The notes beneath the pieces were generated by a model. It was not told where the DNA came from. It saw only the letters and a program-made list of their open reading frames with translations, and did not search any database. The translations under genes were made by a program, and so were the position numbers. 64,000 nt of DNA from Planctomycetota bacterium (GTDB taxonomy: Bacteria > Planctomycetota > UBA1135 > GCA-002686595), in NCBI GenBank assembly GCA_020638835.1, contig JACKHV010000005.1, positions 186,001 through 250,000 on the forward strand, in the 5' to 3' direction. Below, one piece after another: positions 8,370-17,520 of this stretch (position 1 is the stretch's first letter; each line of letters opens with the position of its first letter).

Positions 8370-9016
8370 GGCCGATCCCTCCCGATGCCCGGTTCCGCCT
8401 GCGGTTCGTCGAGGCCCTTCCAGCGCGCGCCGACGTCGTTCTGAACGCCGAGGCGGTCGAGCACCTTGCCGACGACGTGGTCGAGCAGGTCGTCGATCGT
8501 GCGCGGACGATGGTAGAAGCCCGGCATCGCGGGGAGCACGATCGCGCCGAGCCGCTTGAGCCGCAGCAGGTTCTCGAGGTGCACTTCGGAGAGCGGCGTC
8601 TCGCGCGGCACGATCACCAGCGGACGACCTTCCTTGAGGCAGACGTCCGCGACACGCTCGACGAGGTTCGAGCTGAAGCCGACCGAGACGCGCGCGAGCG
8701 TGCCCATCGAGCACGGGATCAGGATCGCTCCCCCGCCGAGCGAGGTGCCCGAGGACGGCGGCGCTTCGACGGCGCCGGTGATGAAGCTGCGCACTTCCTT
8801 CGCGACGTCCGCGCCCAGCCAATCGGCGAGCACGTCGGGAAGGCGTTCGCCGCGCTCACCCGCGTCGACGCCGAGCTCGTGACGCAGGACCTTGCAGCCG
8901 GCTTCCGTGATCGAGAGGTCGACGCCTTGACCGCGTCCGACGAGCGCGCGGATCAGGCGCTCGGCGTAGGCGTGCCCGCTGGCACCGGTGATTCCGACGA
9001 AGTACCGCACGGTCAC
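8366..9016 (-). CDS. ubiX: Flavin prenyltransferase UbiX
   Basis: 216 residues. UbiX joins dimethylallyl phosphate to FMN to make prenylated FMN, the cofactor of UbiD-type decarboxylases. Motifs are the N-terminal YFVGITGASGHAYAERL, ILIPCSMGTLARVSVGFSSN in the middle, RPLVIVPRETPLSEVHLENL, and AIVLPAMPGFYHRPRTIDDL. The GTG at 9016 overlaps the preceding TGA (GTGA); a second GTG two codons later is an alternative. The UbiD partner (UbiD or MqnL) is not in the window. Confidence 0.95.
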   Translation of the reverse strand: MTVRYFVGITGASGHAYAERLIRALVGRGQGVDLSITEAGCKVLRHELGVDAGERGERLPDVLADWLGADVAKEVRSFITGAVEAPPSSGTSLGGGAILIPCSMGTLARVSVGFSSNLVERVADVCLKEGRPLVIVPRETPLSEVHLENLLRLKRLGAIVLPAMPGFYHRPRTIDDLLDHVVGKVLDRLGVQNDVGARWKGLDEPQAEPGIGRDRP

Positions 9017-9846
9017 AGGAGTGTCGCCGGGTCCGCTCCCATCAACAACCACGCGTTGAACAAACCATGCCCCCAGGCCGCCACGCCCGGTCCGCGCCAG
9101 CGGAAGGTGATCGCCAGGGCGAGGCCTGCGAGGAAGCGCCAGGTGAAGGCCGCCGCGTCGAAGGCCTCTCCGCCGATGCCCAGCCAGCCCGTCCAGGACG
9201 CCAGGTGGAAGCAAGCGAAGAGCAGCGAGGAGCCGACCGCACCGAGCGCTTCCGCCGACCAGCGCGCGACGCCGACGGGTGCGCGAGCGGCGCGGAAGAC
9301 GGTGCGCGCGACGAGGAAGCACAGCGCGTAGCCGAGCACGCGGAAGAGCAGTTCTTCATAGGCGGAGCCGCCGAAGACCTGCGCCATGCCGGCCAGCTCG
9401 GGGACACCGTCGCCGGCGCTGGTGAGGCGCCGCAAGACGGAGGCCTCCGTGCCGCTGAGTCGCGTCCCGACGACGAGCAGGGGTCCGAGCGAGACGGCGA
9501 GAACGACGCCCTCCACGGTCACGCGGAAGAGCGAGGGAGCCAGCGCGACGCGGCGCCGGTAGCAGGTGACGAGCGCGACCAGCGCGCAGAGGACCAGCAC
9601 GATCGGCCGCGCGTACGCGAGCCCGGGATCGAGCGGCTCGAGCACGCGCAGGAGCACCATCTCCGCGGCGTTGCGCGTGCCGACGTTCGCGTGTTGCGCG
9701 TACTCGTAGGCGGCGCACAGCGGCAACATCGCGAGGAAGCCGACGGCGAGTCCGCTGCGCCGCTCGTGGTCCGTGTGGAAGCCGTCGTGGCCGGTCGGAT
9801 CCGACTCCTCCCACTCCACGTCCCAGTCTCGATCGCGGGCCGACAT
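9013..9846 (-). CDS. CPBP-family intramembrane glutamic endopeptidase
   Basis: 277-residue membrane protein with six or more hydrophobic segments. Family motifs are present: SAYEELLFRVLGY (EE..xR, motif 1), LLFACFHLASW (motif 2, FxxxH) and AWGHGLFNAWLL (motif 3, HxxxN). Members include Rce1-type prenyl-protein proteases and bacterial Abi proteins. A cytosolic acidic N-terminus of about 30 residues precedes the first helix. It is locked between menG and ubiX by 1-nt and 4-nt overlaps. That could hint at a role with prenylated substrates or simply reflect hitchhiking; no substrate can be assigned. Confidence 0.88.
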   Translation of the reverse strand: MSARDRDWDVEWEESDPTGHDGFHTDHERRSGLAVGFLAMLPLCAAYEYAQHANVGTRNAAEMVLLRVLEPLDPGLAYARPIVLVLCALVALVTCYRRRVALAPSLFRVTVEGVVLAVSLGPLLVVGTRLSGTEASVLRRLTSAGDGVPELAGMAQVFGGSAYEELLFRVLGYALCFLVARTVFRAARAPVGVARWSAEALGAVGSSLLFACFHLASWTGWLGIGGEAFDAAAFTWRFLAGLALAITFRWRGPGVAAWGHGLFNAWLLMGADPATLL

Positions 9847-10538
9847 CAGGTGCGCTCGGGGACGCGCCCAAAGTGCAAGCAGGCGATGCCGCGCGTGAGC
9901 AGCTCGTAGCCGCAGTCCTCGAGGCCGACGTCCTCGAACTCGCGCTGGAAGGCCGCGGGATCCGGCCAGGCGAGCACGGTGCGCGGCAGGTACGAGTACG
10001 CGTCGCTGTCGCCCGAGACCACGCCGCCGAGCTTGGGCAGCACCTGCGTGAAGTAGAAGCGGTACAGACCGCCGAAGACGCGACCCGGCGGCTGGGTGAA
10101 CTCGAGCACGATCAGCTTGCCGCCCGGCCGCAACACGCGCTTCATCTCGCGGAGACCCTCGACGCGGTCCGCCACGTTGCGGATGCCGAAGGCGACCGTC
10201 GCGACGTCGGCGCTCGCGTCCGGCAAGGGCAGGCGCAGCGCGTCGCCGTGCACGAAGACCGCGCGGCCGGCCTTGCGCCCCTTCGGCACCGCGCGCTCGA
10301 GCATCTCGGGCGTGAAGTCGACGCCGACGACGCGCGCTCCCCGCTCCGCGAAGAGCGCCGCCAGGTCGCCCGTGCCGCAGCAGACGTCGACGACGTCGCG
10401 CCCCGCGACCGGTTCCGCCAAGAGGGCCGCACGCCGCCTCCAGCGCTGGTCGATGCCCATCGACAGACTCCGGTTCAGGAGGTCGTAGCTCCCGGCGATG
10501 CGGGAGAACATGGAGCGGACCTGCGTCGGTTCGGGCAT
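9846..10538 (-). CDS. menG: Demethylmenaquinone/ubiquinone C-methyltransferase
   Basis: 230 residues; S-adenosylmethionine-dependent C-methylation of the quinone ring as a late quinone step. Features are the UbiE/MenG N-terminal signature MFSRIAGSYDLLNRSLSMG, the SAM-binding loop VVDVCCGTGDLAALFAERGARVVGVDF, DASADVATVAFGIRNV, REMKRVLRPGGKLIVLEF and a C-terminal FGGLYRFYFTQVLPKLGG segment. First gene of the coupled run menG-CPBP-ubiX-ubiA-holA. A TATCCT hexamer lies 11 nt upstream of the ATG. The name menG is preferred to ubiE because nothing specific to ubiquinone is nearby. Confidence 0.95.
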   Translation of the reverse strand: MPEPTQVRSMFSRIAGSYDLLNRSLSMGIDQRWRRRAALLAEPVAGRDVVDVCCGTGDLAALFAERGARVVGVDFTPEMLERAVPKGRKAGRAVFVHGDALRLPLPDASADVATVAFGIRNVADRVEGLREMKRVLRPGGKLIVLEFTQPPGRVFGGLYRFYFTQVLPKLGGVVSGDSDAYSYLPRTVLAWPDPAAFQREFEDVGLEDCGYELLTRGIACLHFGRVPERT

Positions 10539-10549
10539 GGCGGCCGGAG

Positions 10550-10555
10550 AGGATA
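10550..10555 (-). promoter_or_regulatory. -10-like element (GCTATCCTC) for the menG run
   Basis: Minus-strand TATCCT ends 11 nt before the menG ATG, with no Shine-Dalgarno sequence between. The same TATCCTC sequence at nearly the same distance precedes selB, the radical SAM gene and larC. Confidence 0.45.
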
Positions 10556-10613
10556 GCGCGGCGGCCAGGCGAGCCCCAGCGCGCTCCCCGCGGAACGCCC
10601 CTCCCGAACGGAA

Positions 10614-10641
10614 GCAGCGCCCGACCGGGGTCGAGCGCTGC
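10614..10641 (-). terminator. Terminator hairpin after first propeller lipoprotein gene
   Basis: Stem GCAGCGC/GCGCTGC (7 bp) continues after a mismatch into CGACC/GGTCG around a small loop. On the minus strand it is followed by TTCCGTTC. It lies 46 bp past the stop at 10687. Confidence 0.6.
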
Positions 10642-10686
10642 GGCGTGGAGAGAGCGCGGCGAGCGAGTCGCAGCTCGTTCTTCGAA

Positions 10687-13600
10687 CTACTGCCGGAAGT
10701 AGTCCATCAGCACCTGACAGTCCTCCGCCGGGATCGACTGGATGCCGTCCTGGAAGGCGTTCGTGTCGAAGCGCAGGAAGGGGCCGTCCATCAGGATCAC
10801 GTCGACGACGCCGGTGCCTTGTTGCGGGTTCGGGACCGCGAAGAAGGCGAAGCGCGGCACGGAGACCGGCGCGGCGCTGTTCGTGTTGACCGTCGAGCGC
10901 ACGAGCGCCTTGCCGTTCAGCGGAATGGGCGAGCCCGCGCTGAACTGCGTGGAGAAGTTGATCACCGCTCCGAGGTTCAACATGTTGTCGAAGGCCATGT
11001 CGACGGGAACGCCGGAGAGGCGGTCCTCGCCCATCGAGATCTTGATCGCGATGTTCATGTCCCGGAAGTTCGGGATCGAGAAGGCCTGCACGGAGAGCGG
11101 GATCGCGCCGACGACGCCGCTGGTCACGACGAGGTTCGTCGCGGCACCCTCGGAGACGAGTCCGTCGAGCTGGCCGGTCGTGGGGTTGAGCGGACCTTCG
11201 TGCAGCACCCAGACACCGGAGCGCAGCTCGAGGATGTCGGGCTGGATCCCCTTCGGGTTCAGGAAGCGCTGGTTGGCGACGCCGATCACGTCGTCGTAGC
11301 CCCAGCCATTCACCGTGTTCGGGCCGGACTCGTAGATCGAGACGTCACCCGTGCGGTTCAGGATGTAGGCGAAGTAGACGTTGCGGCGGAAGCCGAAGTT
11401 CGACTGGCGCGGCGTGATCGCGATGTCGAAGGGCTGCGTCAGGTTCGCGCTGACGGTCTTGCGCACTTCGAGCGACCAGGCCGAGATGACCGCGACCGCG
11501 TTCGCTTCCTCGCAGGCGACCATCAGGTCTTCGTTGCCCGGGTCCCAGGCGACGCCGCGCGGGCCGGCTTCGACGAGCACGTTCTTGATGACCGTGTGGA
11601 AGCTGGCGGAGTTCGGGTCGATGTCGATCATCGACACGAGGTCGCTGGTCTGGTTCGTGACCGCGAGCACGTCGAGGTTCGGACCGACGGCGAGCGAGGT
11701 CGGGTCGGGCAGCAGGATGCGGTCGATGACCGTCATGCGGTTGGAGTTGAGCACGACCAGCTCGCGACGACTGCGGTCGACGACGTACAGGAAGTGCCCG
11801 ACTTGCTGGCGCAGGCCATAGGTCGCGCAAGGCGTGGTGCCGGCGCGCGACGGACCTTGGAAGAAGGTCACGCCCTGCGACGAGATCAGACCGCTCGGCG
11901 GCGTCCCCGTCTCCGGGTTGCCGAAGGCGTCACCGCCGACGAGCAGGTTCTGCGCACCGGCGTCCACCGCGGTCGGTTCCTGGCCGCCGAGGTACGGCGA
12001 GACGCACAGCGGCGGGAAGGCGAGCGGCGGCGGGTTGGGGTGCGGAGACCACGACACCAGGTTCGGGCCGCCGTCGATCAGCACCTGGTTTCCGCCCGCG
12101 ACGCCGCCGGTGGCCGGGTTGATCGCGGAGCCGTCGATCGTGATCGCGACCTGCTTGAGACCGGTGTTCGCGCAGAGGTTGCCGCCTCCGCCCTGACAGC
12201 CGAAGGGCGAGGGACCGTTGTTGTAGGTCGTGTCGAGCGACCACCCGAGCATCATGTCGCTCGTGTTCTGCAGGATCGGGCTACGCGCGATCTTGTCGTT
12301 GAGCGAGCTGTCCTTGGTCAGCGTGAACACGCCGGCGGAGCCGCCATTGATCGTGCACGATCCCGGAGCCAGCGGCGGCGAGAGCGCGCCGCCCTGGAAG
12401 CGAACGTTGGGGTTGTTCGGGTAGTTCGAGTTGCCTTCGATGATCGGATTGAAGGTGTCGAACGCGGGGTTGCCCGTGCCGCCGCCGAAACCGTTCATGT
12501 CGATCACGGAGATGCCCGGCTCACTGCCGCCGCGACCGATGAAGATCGCGTCGGGAGTGACGGGCGCGTTGACGATGCCGGGACCTTCTCCGACGAAGAA
12601 GGTCGTCGCTCCGGCGCGCGTGTTCTGGTTGCTCGAGAGGTCGAGGAACTGGTTGCCGAAGATCGTCAGGTCGACCTGGTTGAACACGCCGCACTCGCTG
12701 AACTCGGGACCTTCGCCGGGGAAGGTGAAGCTCGGCGTCATGATGAAGGTCGTGAGGTCGAACGGGCTGATCGGACGCACGGTGCACGGCACCTCCGTGC
12801 GCGCGGCCTGGGGTCCGAACTGGACCGAGAAGGCGGCGGAGGGCGTCGGAATGGTGCGCGACGGCAGGCTGCCGAAGGTCCACGGTTGCACCGGTTCGGT
12901 GAACTGGATCTCGATCTCCGTCTCGGGGTCCGCCTTGCCCGACTGGTCGACCGTGCGCGGGAAGGCGCGCAGCAGCGCTTGCGGGGGCGGCGAGAAGCTG
13001 GCCTCGGGCGTGACGACGTCGGGGCCGACGGTGCTGCACGCCTTCGCCTGCTGGGCGAGCTGTTGTCCGGACGCCGCGTAGACCTCCGTGGAGATGACGA
13101 GTCGCAGCTCGCGGCCGGCGGGGAAGGTCTCGTGCGTCGAGAGCTTGCCGTCGGAGTCTGCGACGAAGACGAAGACGTTCTCACCGAGCAGCGAGGACGC
13201 TCCGCCGAACTCACCGTCCGTGCCGGGGAAGCCCTGGCCGTCCGGGATGCCGTCGAGGTCGTTGTCGATCGAGGTGTTCACGACCGTCGCGCCGGCGTCG
13301 CGCGCCACCCACTGCTGCAGCGGAACGCGCTGCGGGGTGCCGGTGGGCGTGCCCGCGTAGGTCTTGCCGTTGATGAACGCGCGTCCCGCGACCTGCACGG
13401 CGTTGCCGGTCGCCGGGTCGAGGGCGACGACCGAGATCGTGCCGCGCATGCCGTCGTCCGAGGGCAGGTCGGAGAGGATCGAGTCGAGGCTGAGCGCGCG
13501 GTCGAAGCGCGCGACGAAGTAGTGGTTGCCGGAGTTGCCGCCCGGGACGATCGCGGACGACTCGAAGCGCACCGGCGGCAGGATCGGGTTCGCAGCCGTC

Positions 13601-13842
13601 ACGTTCGCGAGGATGTCGTCCATCGAGCGCAGCGCGACGACTTCCGTGGTCGGAGCCCCGTCGACCATGCGCAGGCTGCGGAAGGGCAGCAGTTCCCCGA
13701 AGCCGTTCGAGACGGAGACGAGGTTCAGGTTGTTGCCCGCGCTCGAGCCGCTGCCCGAGGTCGACGATCCCCCGCCGCCGCAGCTTGCGATGAAGCCTGC
13801 GGAGAGGCCGAGAGCGATGAGGGGTAGGCGGAGATCAGCCAT
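10687..13842 (-). CDS. Large propeller-containing lipoprotein, copy 1
   Basis: 1051 residues. The signal peptide MADLRLPLIALGLSAGFIAS is followed by Cys21 and a Gly/Ser-rich linker, predicting a lipid-anchored surface or periplasmic protein. Two Ig-like segments of the SbsA/Big_5 type are suggested (near 55-160, and near 310-420 around PETEIEIQFTEPVQP). Residues of about 690-830 contain YVTN-style beta-propeller repeats (VLNSNRMTVIDRI, VSMIDIDPNS, VAVISAWSLEVRKTV). Several Cys pairs may form disulfides. It is a paralogue of the next gene along most of its length (NGGSAGVFTL, KDSSLNDK, MDYFRQ end). Function unknown. Confidence 0.85.
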   Translation of the reverse strand: MADLRLPLIALGLSAGFIASCGGGGSSTSGSGSSAGNNLNLVSVSNGFGELLPFRSLRMVDGAPTTEVVALRSMDDILANVTAANPILPPVRFESSAIVPGGNSGNHYFVARFDRALSLDSILSDLPSDDGMRGTISVVALDPATGNAVQVAGRAFINGKTYAGTPTGTPQRVPLQQWVARDAGATVVNTSIDNDLDGIPDGQGFPGTDGEFGGASSLLGENVFVFVADSDGKLSTHETFPAGRELRLVISTEVYAASGQQLAQQAKACSTVGPDVVTPEASFSPPPQALLRAFPRTVDQSGKADPETEIEIQFTEPVQPWTFGSLPSRTIPTPSAAFSVQFGPQAARTEVPCTVRPISPFDLTTFIMTPSFTFPGEGPEFSECGVFNQVDLTIFGNQFLDLSSNQNTRAGATTFFVGEGPGIVNAPVTPDAIFIGRGGSEPGISVIDMNGFGGGTGNPAFDTFNPIIEGNSNYPNNPNVRFQGGALSPPLAPGSCTINGGSAGVFTLTKDSSLNDKIARSPILQNTSDMMLGWSLDTTYNNGPSPFGCQGGGGNLCANTGLKQVAITIDGSAINPATGGVAGGNQVLIDGGPNLVSWSPHPNPPPLAFPPLCVSPYLGGQEPTAVDAGAQNLLVGGDAFGNPETGTPPSGLISSQGVTFFQGPSRAGTTPCATYGLRQQVGHFLYVVDRSRRELVVLNSNRMTVIDRILLPDPTSLAVGPNLDVLAVTNQTSDLVSMIDIDPNSASFHTVIKNVLVEAGPRGVAWDPGNEDLMVACEEANAVAVISAWSLEVRKTVSANLTQPFDIAITPRQSNFGFRRNVYFAYILNRTGDVSIYESGPNTVNGWGYDDVIGVANQRFLNPKGIQPDILELRSGVWVLHEGPLNPTTGQLDGLVSEGAATNLVVTSGVVGAIPLSVQAFSIPNFRDMNIAIKISMGEDRLSGVPVDMAFDNMLNLGAVINFSTQFSAGSPIPLNGKALVRSTVNTNSAAPVSVPRFAFFAVPNPQQGTGVVDVILMDGPFLRFDTNAFQDGIQSIPAEDCQVLMDYFRQ

Positions 13843-13884
13843 GGTTCGCTACTTGGAGAGAGCTGTGAGGGGAACGTCGTCCGG

Positions 13885-13909
13885 AAGGCGCGCGACGTGC
13901 GCGCGCCTT
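13885..13909 (-). terminator. Terminator hairpin after second propeller lipoprotein gene
   Basis: Perfect 10-bp stem AAGGCGCGCG/CGCGCGCCTT with a 5-nt loop, in the 84-bp gap between the paralogues. It lies 17 bp past the stop of copy 2 and could make the two genes separate transcription units. Confidence 0.65.
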
Positions 13910-13926
13910 CGTTCGGCTGCGCGGGA

Positions 13927-16900
13927 CTACTGTCGGAAGTAGTCCATCAGGACGGTCGCGCCAGTGACCTCGATCGACTGGGTGCCGGGCGAGAACGGGT
14001 TCGTATCGACCAGGCTGTAACCGCTGGCGTCGATCACGTGCACCAGGCCCTCGGAACCCTGCTGCGGGTTCGGCACGGCCACGAAGATGAAGGTCGGCGT
14101 GTTGCTGGCCCGGACGGCGTTGCCGACGGTGCGCGCGAGCGACTTGCCGTTCACGACTTGCGGGAAGCCCGCGCTGAAGTCGTTGGTGTAGTAGTTCGTG
14201 AGTCCCGAGAAGTTCCGGAGGTTGTCGAAGGCGATGTCGACGGGGATTCCGGAGAGCGTCTCGGAGCCCAGCGACACGCGCACGCTGTACGCCATGTCGC
14301 GGAAGTTCGGGATCAGCAGCGACTGCGCACCGAGCGCGATCGGTCCGACGACGCCGGACGTGATCTCGAGCTGCGTGAGCGCCGGCGTGCCCGCTGCGCC
14401 CGGTTGATTCGTGATCGAGTCGAGTGCGCCTTCGTGCGCGATCCACAGACCGGAGTTCAGACTGCGGTGGTCGGGCTGGATCGTCTGCGGGTTCTGGAAG
14501 GTGAACGGCATGATGCCGATCACGTCGTCATAACCCCATCCGTTCACGCTGTTCGGTCCCGACTCGAAGACGGCGACCTTCCCGTTGCGGTTCAGGACGT
14601 AGGCGAAGTAGACGAAGCGCTGGAAGCCGAAGCCGATCTGGCGCGGCGTCATGGCGATCGCGAAGGGCTGGTTCAGCTGCGAGCTGACCGTCTTGCGCAC
14701 CTGAAGCGTGTTCGCCGAGATGATCGACATGCTGTTGCCGCCCTCGTTGCAGACGAGGATGTCCTCGTTCGCGCTGTCCCACGCGATGCCACGCGGCGCG
14801 TCCCCCACGACCGTCTCGACGATCACCTGGTGGAAGGTCGACGAGCCGGGGTCGACGTCGATGAAGGACACCGTGTCGACCGACTGGTTCGTCACCGCGA
14901 GGAAGTCGAGGTTCGTACCCATCGCCAGCTCCGTCGGATCGGGGAGCTGGATGCGGTCGACGACCGACATGCGGTTCGAGTTGAACACCACGACCTCACG
15001 AGCGCCGCGGTCGATCATGTAGAGGTACTGTCCGACCTGTTGGCGCAGCATGTACGTCGCGCAGCCGGCGGGCGTCTGCGACGGACGCGAGGGACCGAAC
15101 CAGAAGGAGTTCTGTTCCGAAGTCAAAAGACCCGAGGGCGGAACGCCCTGCAGCGGGTTGCCGAAGGCATCGCCGGGCGCCAGCTGGTTCTGCACCGCCG
15201 CGTTGTTGAACGACTCGATCGAAGTCGGTTCCTGTCCTGCGATGAAGGGCGAGGCGCAGAGCGGCGGGAAGAGCAGCGGGGGCGGGTTCGGGCTGGGAGC
15301 CCACGAGGCGATGTTCGCCGTGCCCGTCACGTTCTGGATCGGCGCGTTGTTCGGGATCAACGGCTGCGGGATGATCGTCGTCGGTCCACCGAGGATGATG
15401 ACGATGTTCTTGAAGCCGTCCTGCGCGCAGAGGTTGCCCGTTCCGGACTGACAGCCGAAGGGCGCGGGTCCGTTGTTGAAGGTCGTGTCGAGCGACTGAC
15501 CGAGCGCCATGTCGCCGATCGAAAGGATCAGCGGGCTGCGCACGAGCTTGTCGTTCAGCGAGGAGTCCTTCGAGAGCGTGAAGACGCCGGCGGACCCCCC
15601 GTTCACGGTGCACGATCCGGGACCGAGCGGCGGGAACACCGTCGCGCCCTGCAGCAGCACGTTCGGGTTCAGCGGGAAGTACGTCCAGCCGCGCTGGAAG
15701 GTCTGGAAGGTCGGGTCGTAGACCGGGTTGCCGGTGCCGCCGCCGAAGCCGTTCAAGTCGATGACCGAGATGCCGGGTTCCGCGCCGGTGCGCGCGACGT
15801 AGACCGTGTCGGGCGTGACCGGAGCGTTGACCAGTCCGGGGCCCTCTCCGGTCGAGTAGCTCGCCGTTCCGTTCAACGTGTTCAGGTTGCCGTTCAAGTC
15901 CTGGAACTGTCCCGCGGAAGCGGTGATGTCGACCAAGTTGAACACGCCGCAGGGCGCGTCGTCCGGACCGTCGCCGGGCAGGTCGAAGGCGAGCTGGAGT
16001 TCGTAGCGCGACAGGTCGAAGGGGCTGACCGGCAGGACGTTGAAGGGCACGTCGACGCGGCTCGTGCTGGGACCGAAGGCCACCGAGAGCGCCGCGCTGA
16101 GCTGCGGGGGACGACCGAGCGGCAGCTCGCCGACGGTGGTCGGTTGGATCGGCTCGGTGAACTCGACGACGATCGGCGTCATCGGGTCGATGCCGCTCGA
16201 GCCGCCGGCGGGGCTGGTGATGAAACGGCTCTGCGGGGGCGGCGTGCGGCGCGGTTGCGGCGCGATCGTGTCGGGCCCGACGGTCGTGCAGGCGAGACCG
16301 CGGTCGACGAGGCGACGTCCGCCGACGGCGAGCACGCCCTCGTTGATGTCGATGCGGATCTGCATGCCCGCGGGGAAGGTCTCGTAGGTCGCGAGGTTGT
16401 CGTCGGAGTCGACAACGAAGGTGAACACCGACGAGCCCACGAGGCGGGCGGCTCCGGAGAAGGCGTCGACGGTTCCCGGGAATCCAAGGCCGTCCGCGAC
16501 ACCGTTGAGGTCGTTGTCGATCGCGGTGTTCGCGACGAGGTTGCCGTCCTCGTCCGCGGCGACCCAGTGCTGCAGCTCGAACTGGCCGTTCACCAGCGGA
16601 CCGGCGAAGGTCATGCCGTCGATGAACGCGCGTCCGGGCACCGCGACGGCTTGCCCGCTGAGCGGGTCGGTCGCGACGACCGTGATCGCGCCGACCAGGC
16701 CGTTCGATCCCCCGCCCGAAGGGTTCGGGTCGAGCACCGAGAGCGGGTCGATCGGCCGCGTGAAGCGCGCCGTGATGAAGTGGTTGCCCGGATCACCGCT
16801 GGGGAGGATCGCCGAGGTCTCGAAGGTCGGCGACGGCAGGATCGGGTTGGTCGAGGTGACGTTCGCGAGGATGTCGTCGATCGTGTTCAGATCGATGATC

Positions 16901-17091
16901 TCCGTCGAGGAACCCGCACGCAGCGCCGTGTGCGGCAACATGCGCCCGAAGCCGTTCGAGACTTCGGTCAGACGCATTTGAGTGCCGGCGCTGGCGCCGG
17001 AACCCGACTTGGAACTGCTCGATCCGCCACAGGAGACGACGGTGGCGAGGGCGACGACGAGGAGCCCGGACGCCAGAGGGAGTCTGTTCAT
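13927..17091 (-). CDS. Large propeller-containing lipoprotein, copy 2
   Basis: 1054 residues from ATG 17091, chosen because it gives a clean lipoprotein signal (MNRLPLASGLLVVALATVVS, Cys21) followed by a Gly/Ser linker. In-frame codons further upstream encode Arg/Pro-rich sequence without a signal. Architecture matches copy 1: Ig-like N-terminal parts, the conserved PGISVIDLNGFGGGTGNP and NGGSAGVFTL blocks, a YVTN-like propeller (VVFNSNRMSVVDRI, VSFIDVDPGS, MSIISANTLQVRKTV) and the identical MDYFRQ C-terminus. The two genes are an old tandem duplication, since similarity is dispersed rather than near-identical. Role unknown; adhesion or a surface scaffold is a guess. Confidence 0.85.
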   Translation of the reverse strand: MNRLPLASGLLVVALATVVSCGGSSSSKSGSGASAGTQMRLTEVSNGFGRMLPHTALRAGSSTEIIDLNTIDDILANVTSTNPILPSPTFETSAILPSGDPGNHFITARFTRPIDPLSVLDPNPSGGGSNGLVGAITVVATDPLSGQAVAVPGRAFIDGMTFAGPLVNGQFELQHWVAADEDGNLVANTAIDNDLNGVADGLGFPGTVDAFSGAARLVGSSVFTFVVDSDDNLATYETFPAGMQIRIDINEGVLAVGGRRLVDRGLACTTVGPDTIAPQPRRTPPPQSRFITSPAGGSSGIDPMTPIVVEFTEPIQPTTVGELPLGRPPQLSAALSVAFGPSTSRVDVPFNVLPVSPFDLSRYELQLAFDLPGDGPDDAPCGVFNLVDITASAGQFQDLNGNLNTLNGTASYSTGEGPGLVNAPVTPDTVYVARTGAEPGISVIDLNGFGGGTGNPVYDPTFQTFQRGWTYFPLNPNVLLQGATVFPPLGPGSCTVNGGSAGVFTLSKDSSLNDKLVRSPLILSIGDMALGQSLDTTFNNGPAPFGCQSGTGNLCAQDGFKNIVIILGGPTTIIPQPLIPNNAPIQNVTGTANIASWAPSPNPPPLLFPPLCASPFIAGQEPTSIESFNNAAVQNQLAPGDAFGNPLQGVPPSGLLTSEQNSFWFGPSRPSQTPAGCATYMLRQQVGQYLYMIDRGAREVVVFNSNRMSVVDRIQLPDPTELAMGTNLDFLAVTNQSVDTVSFIDVDPGSSTFHQVIVETVVGDAPRGIAWDSANEDILVCNEGGNSMSIISANTLQVRKTVSSQLNQPFAIAMTPRQIGFGFQRFVYFAYVLNRNGKVAVFESGPNSVNGWGYDDVIGIMPFTFQNPQTIQPDHRSLNSGLWIAHEGALDSITNQPGAAGTPALTQLEITSGVVGPIALGAQSLLIPNFRDMAYSVRVSLGSETLSGIPVDIAFDNLRNFSGLTNYYTNDFSAGFPQVVNGKSLARTVGNAVRASNTPTFIFVAVPNPQQGSEGLVHVIDASGYSLVDTNPFSPGTQSIEVTGATVLMDYFRQ

Positions 17092-17520
17092 GGTATGCGT
17101 GCGATTCGTGTCAAAGTTCACCGACGCACTCCGTGAGGGGTTCCGGAGGTCGGTGCAGAGGGGAGTCGGTCGCCCGGGGGGAGGGCTGGGATCGACGCTG
17201 GGGGTCCCCCGCAGGATGCCGGGAGCGGTCCTCGATGGGAAGCGAGGGCGGCTGAATTCCTCTCGGGTCGGGGCCCGAGAGCGGCTGCGGGACGGGGTCG
17301 GCGCGCGTCGCACGGAGTGCCTCCGTGACGCCCGCTCCTAGACCCTCGGAGCGCTTCTGTAACGCGAGAAGACCTCGTCGCGCGGCGCACCGCGCGCGAG
17401 GCCGTCGACCGATGCCCTCGGCCGCGGCTCGTCCGGACGGCTCCTTGGGGCGCCGCGCCGGGCTGTGTGGCCCCGCAACCGGACTCCGCGCGGCTCCCCC
17501 CCGGAAGACGCGGAGAACGG

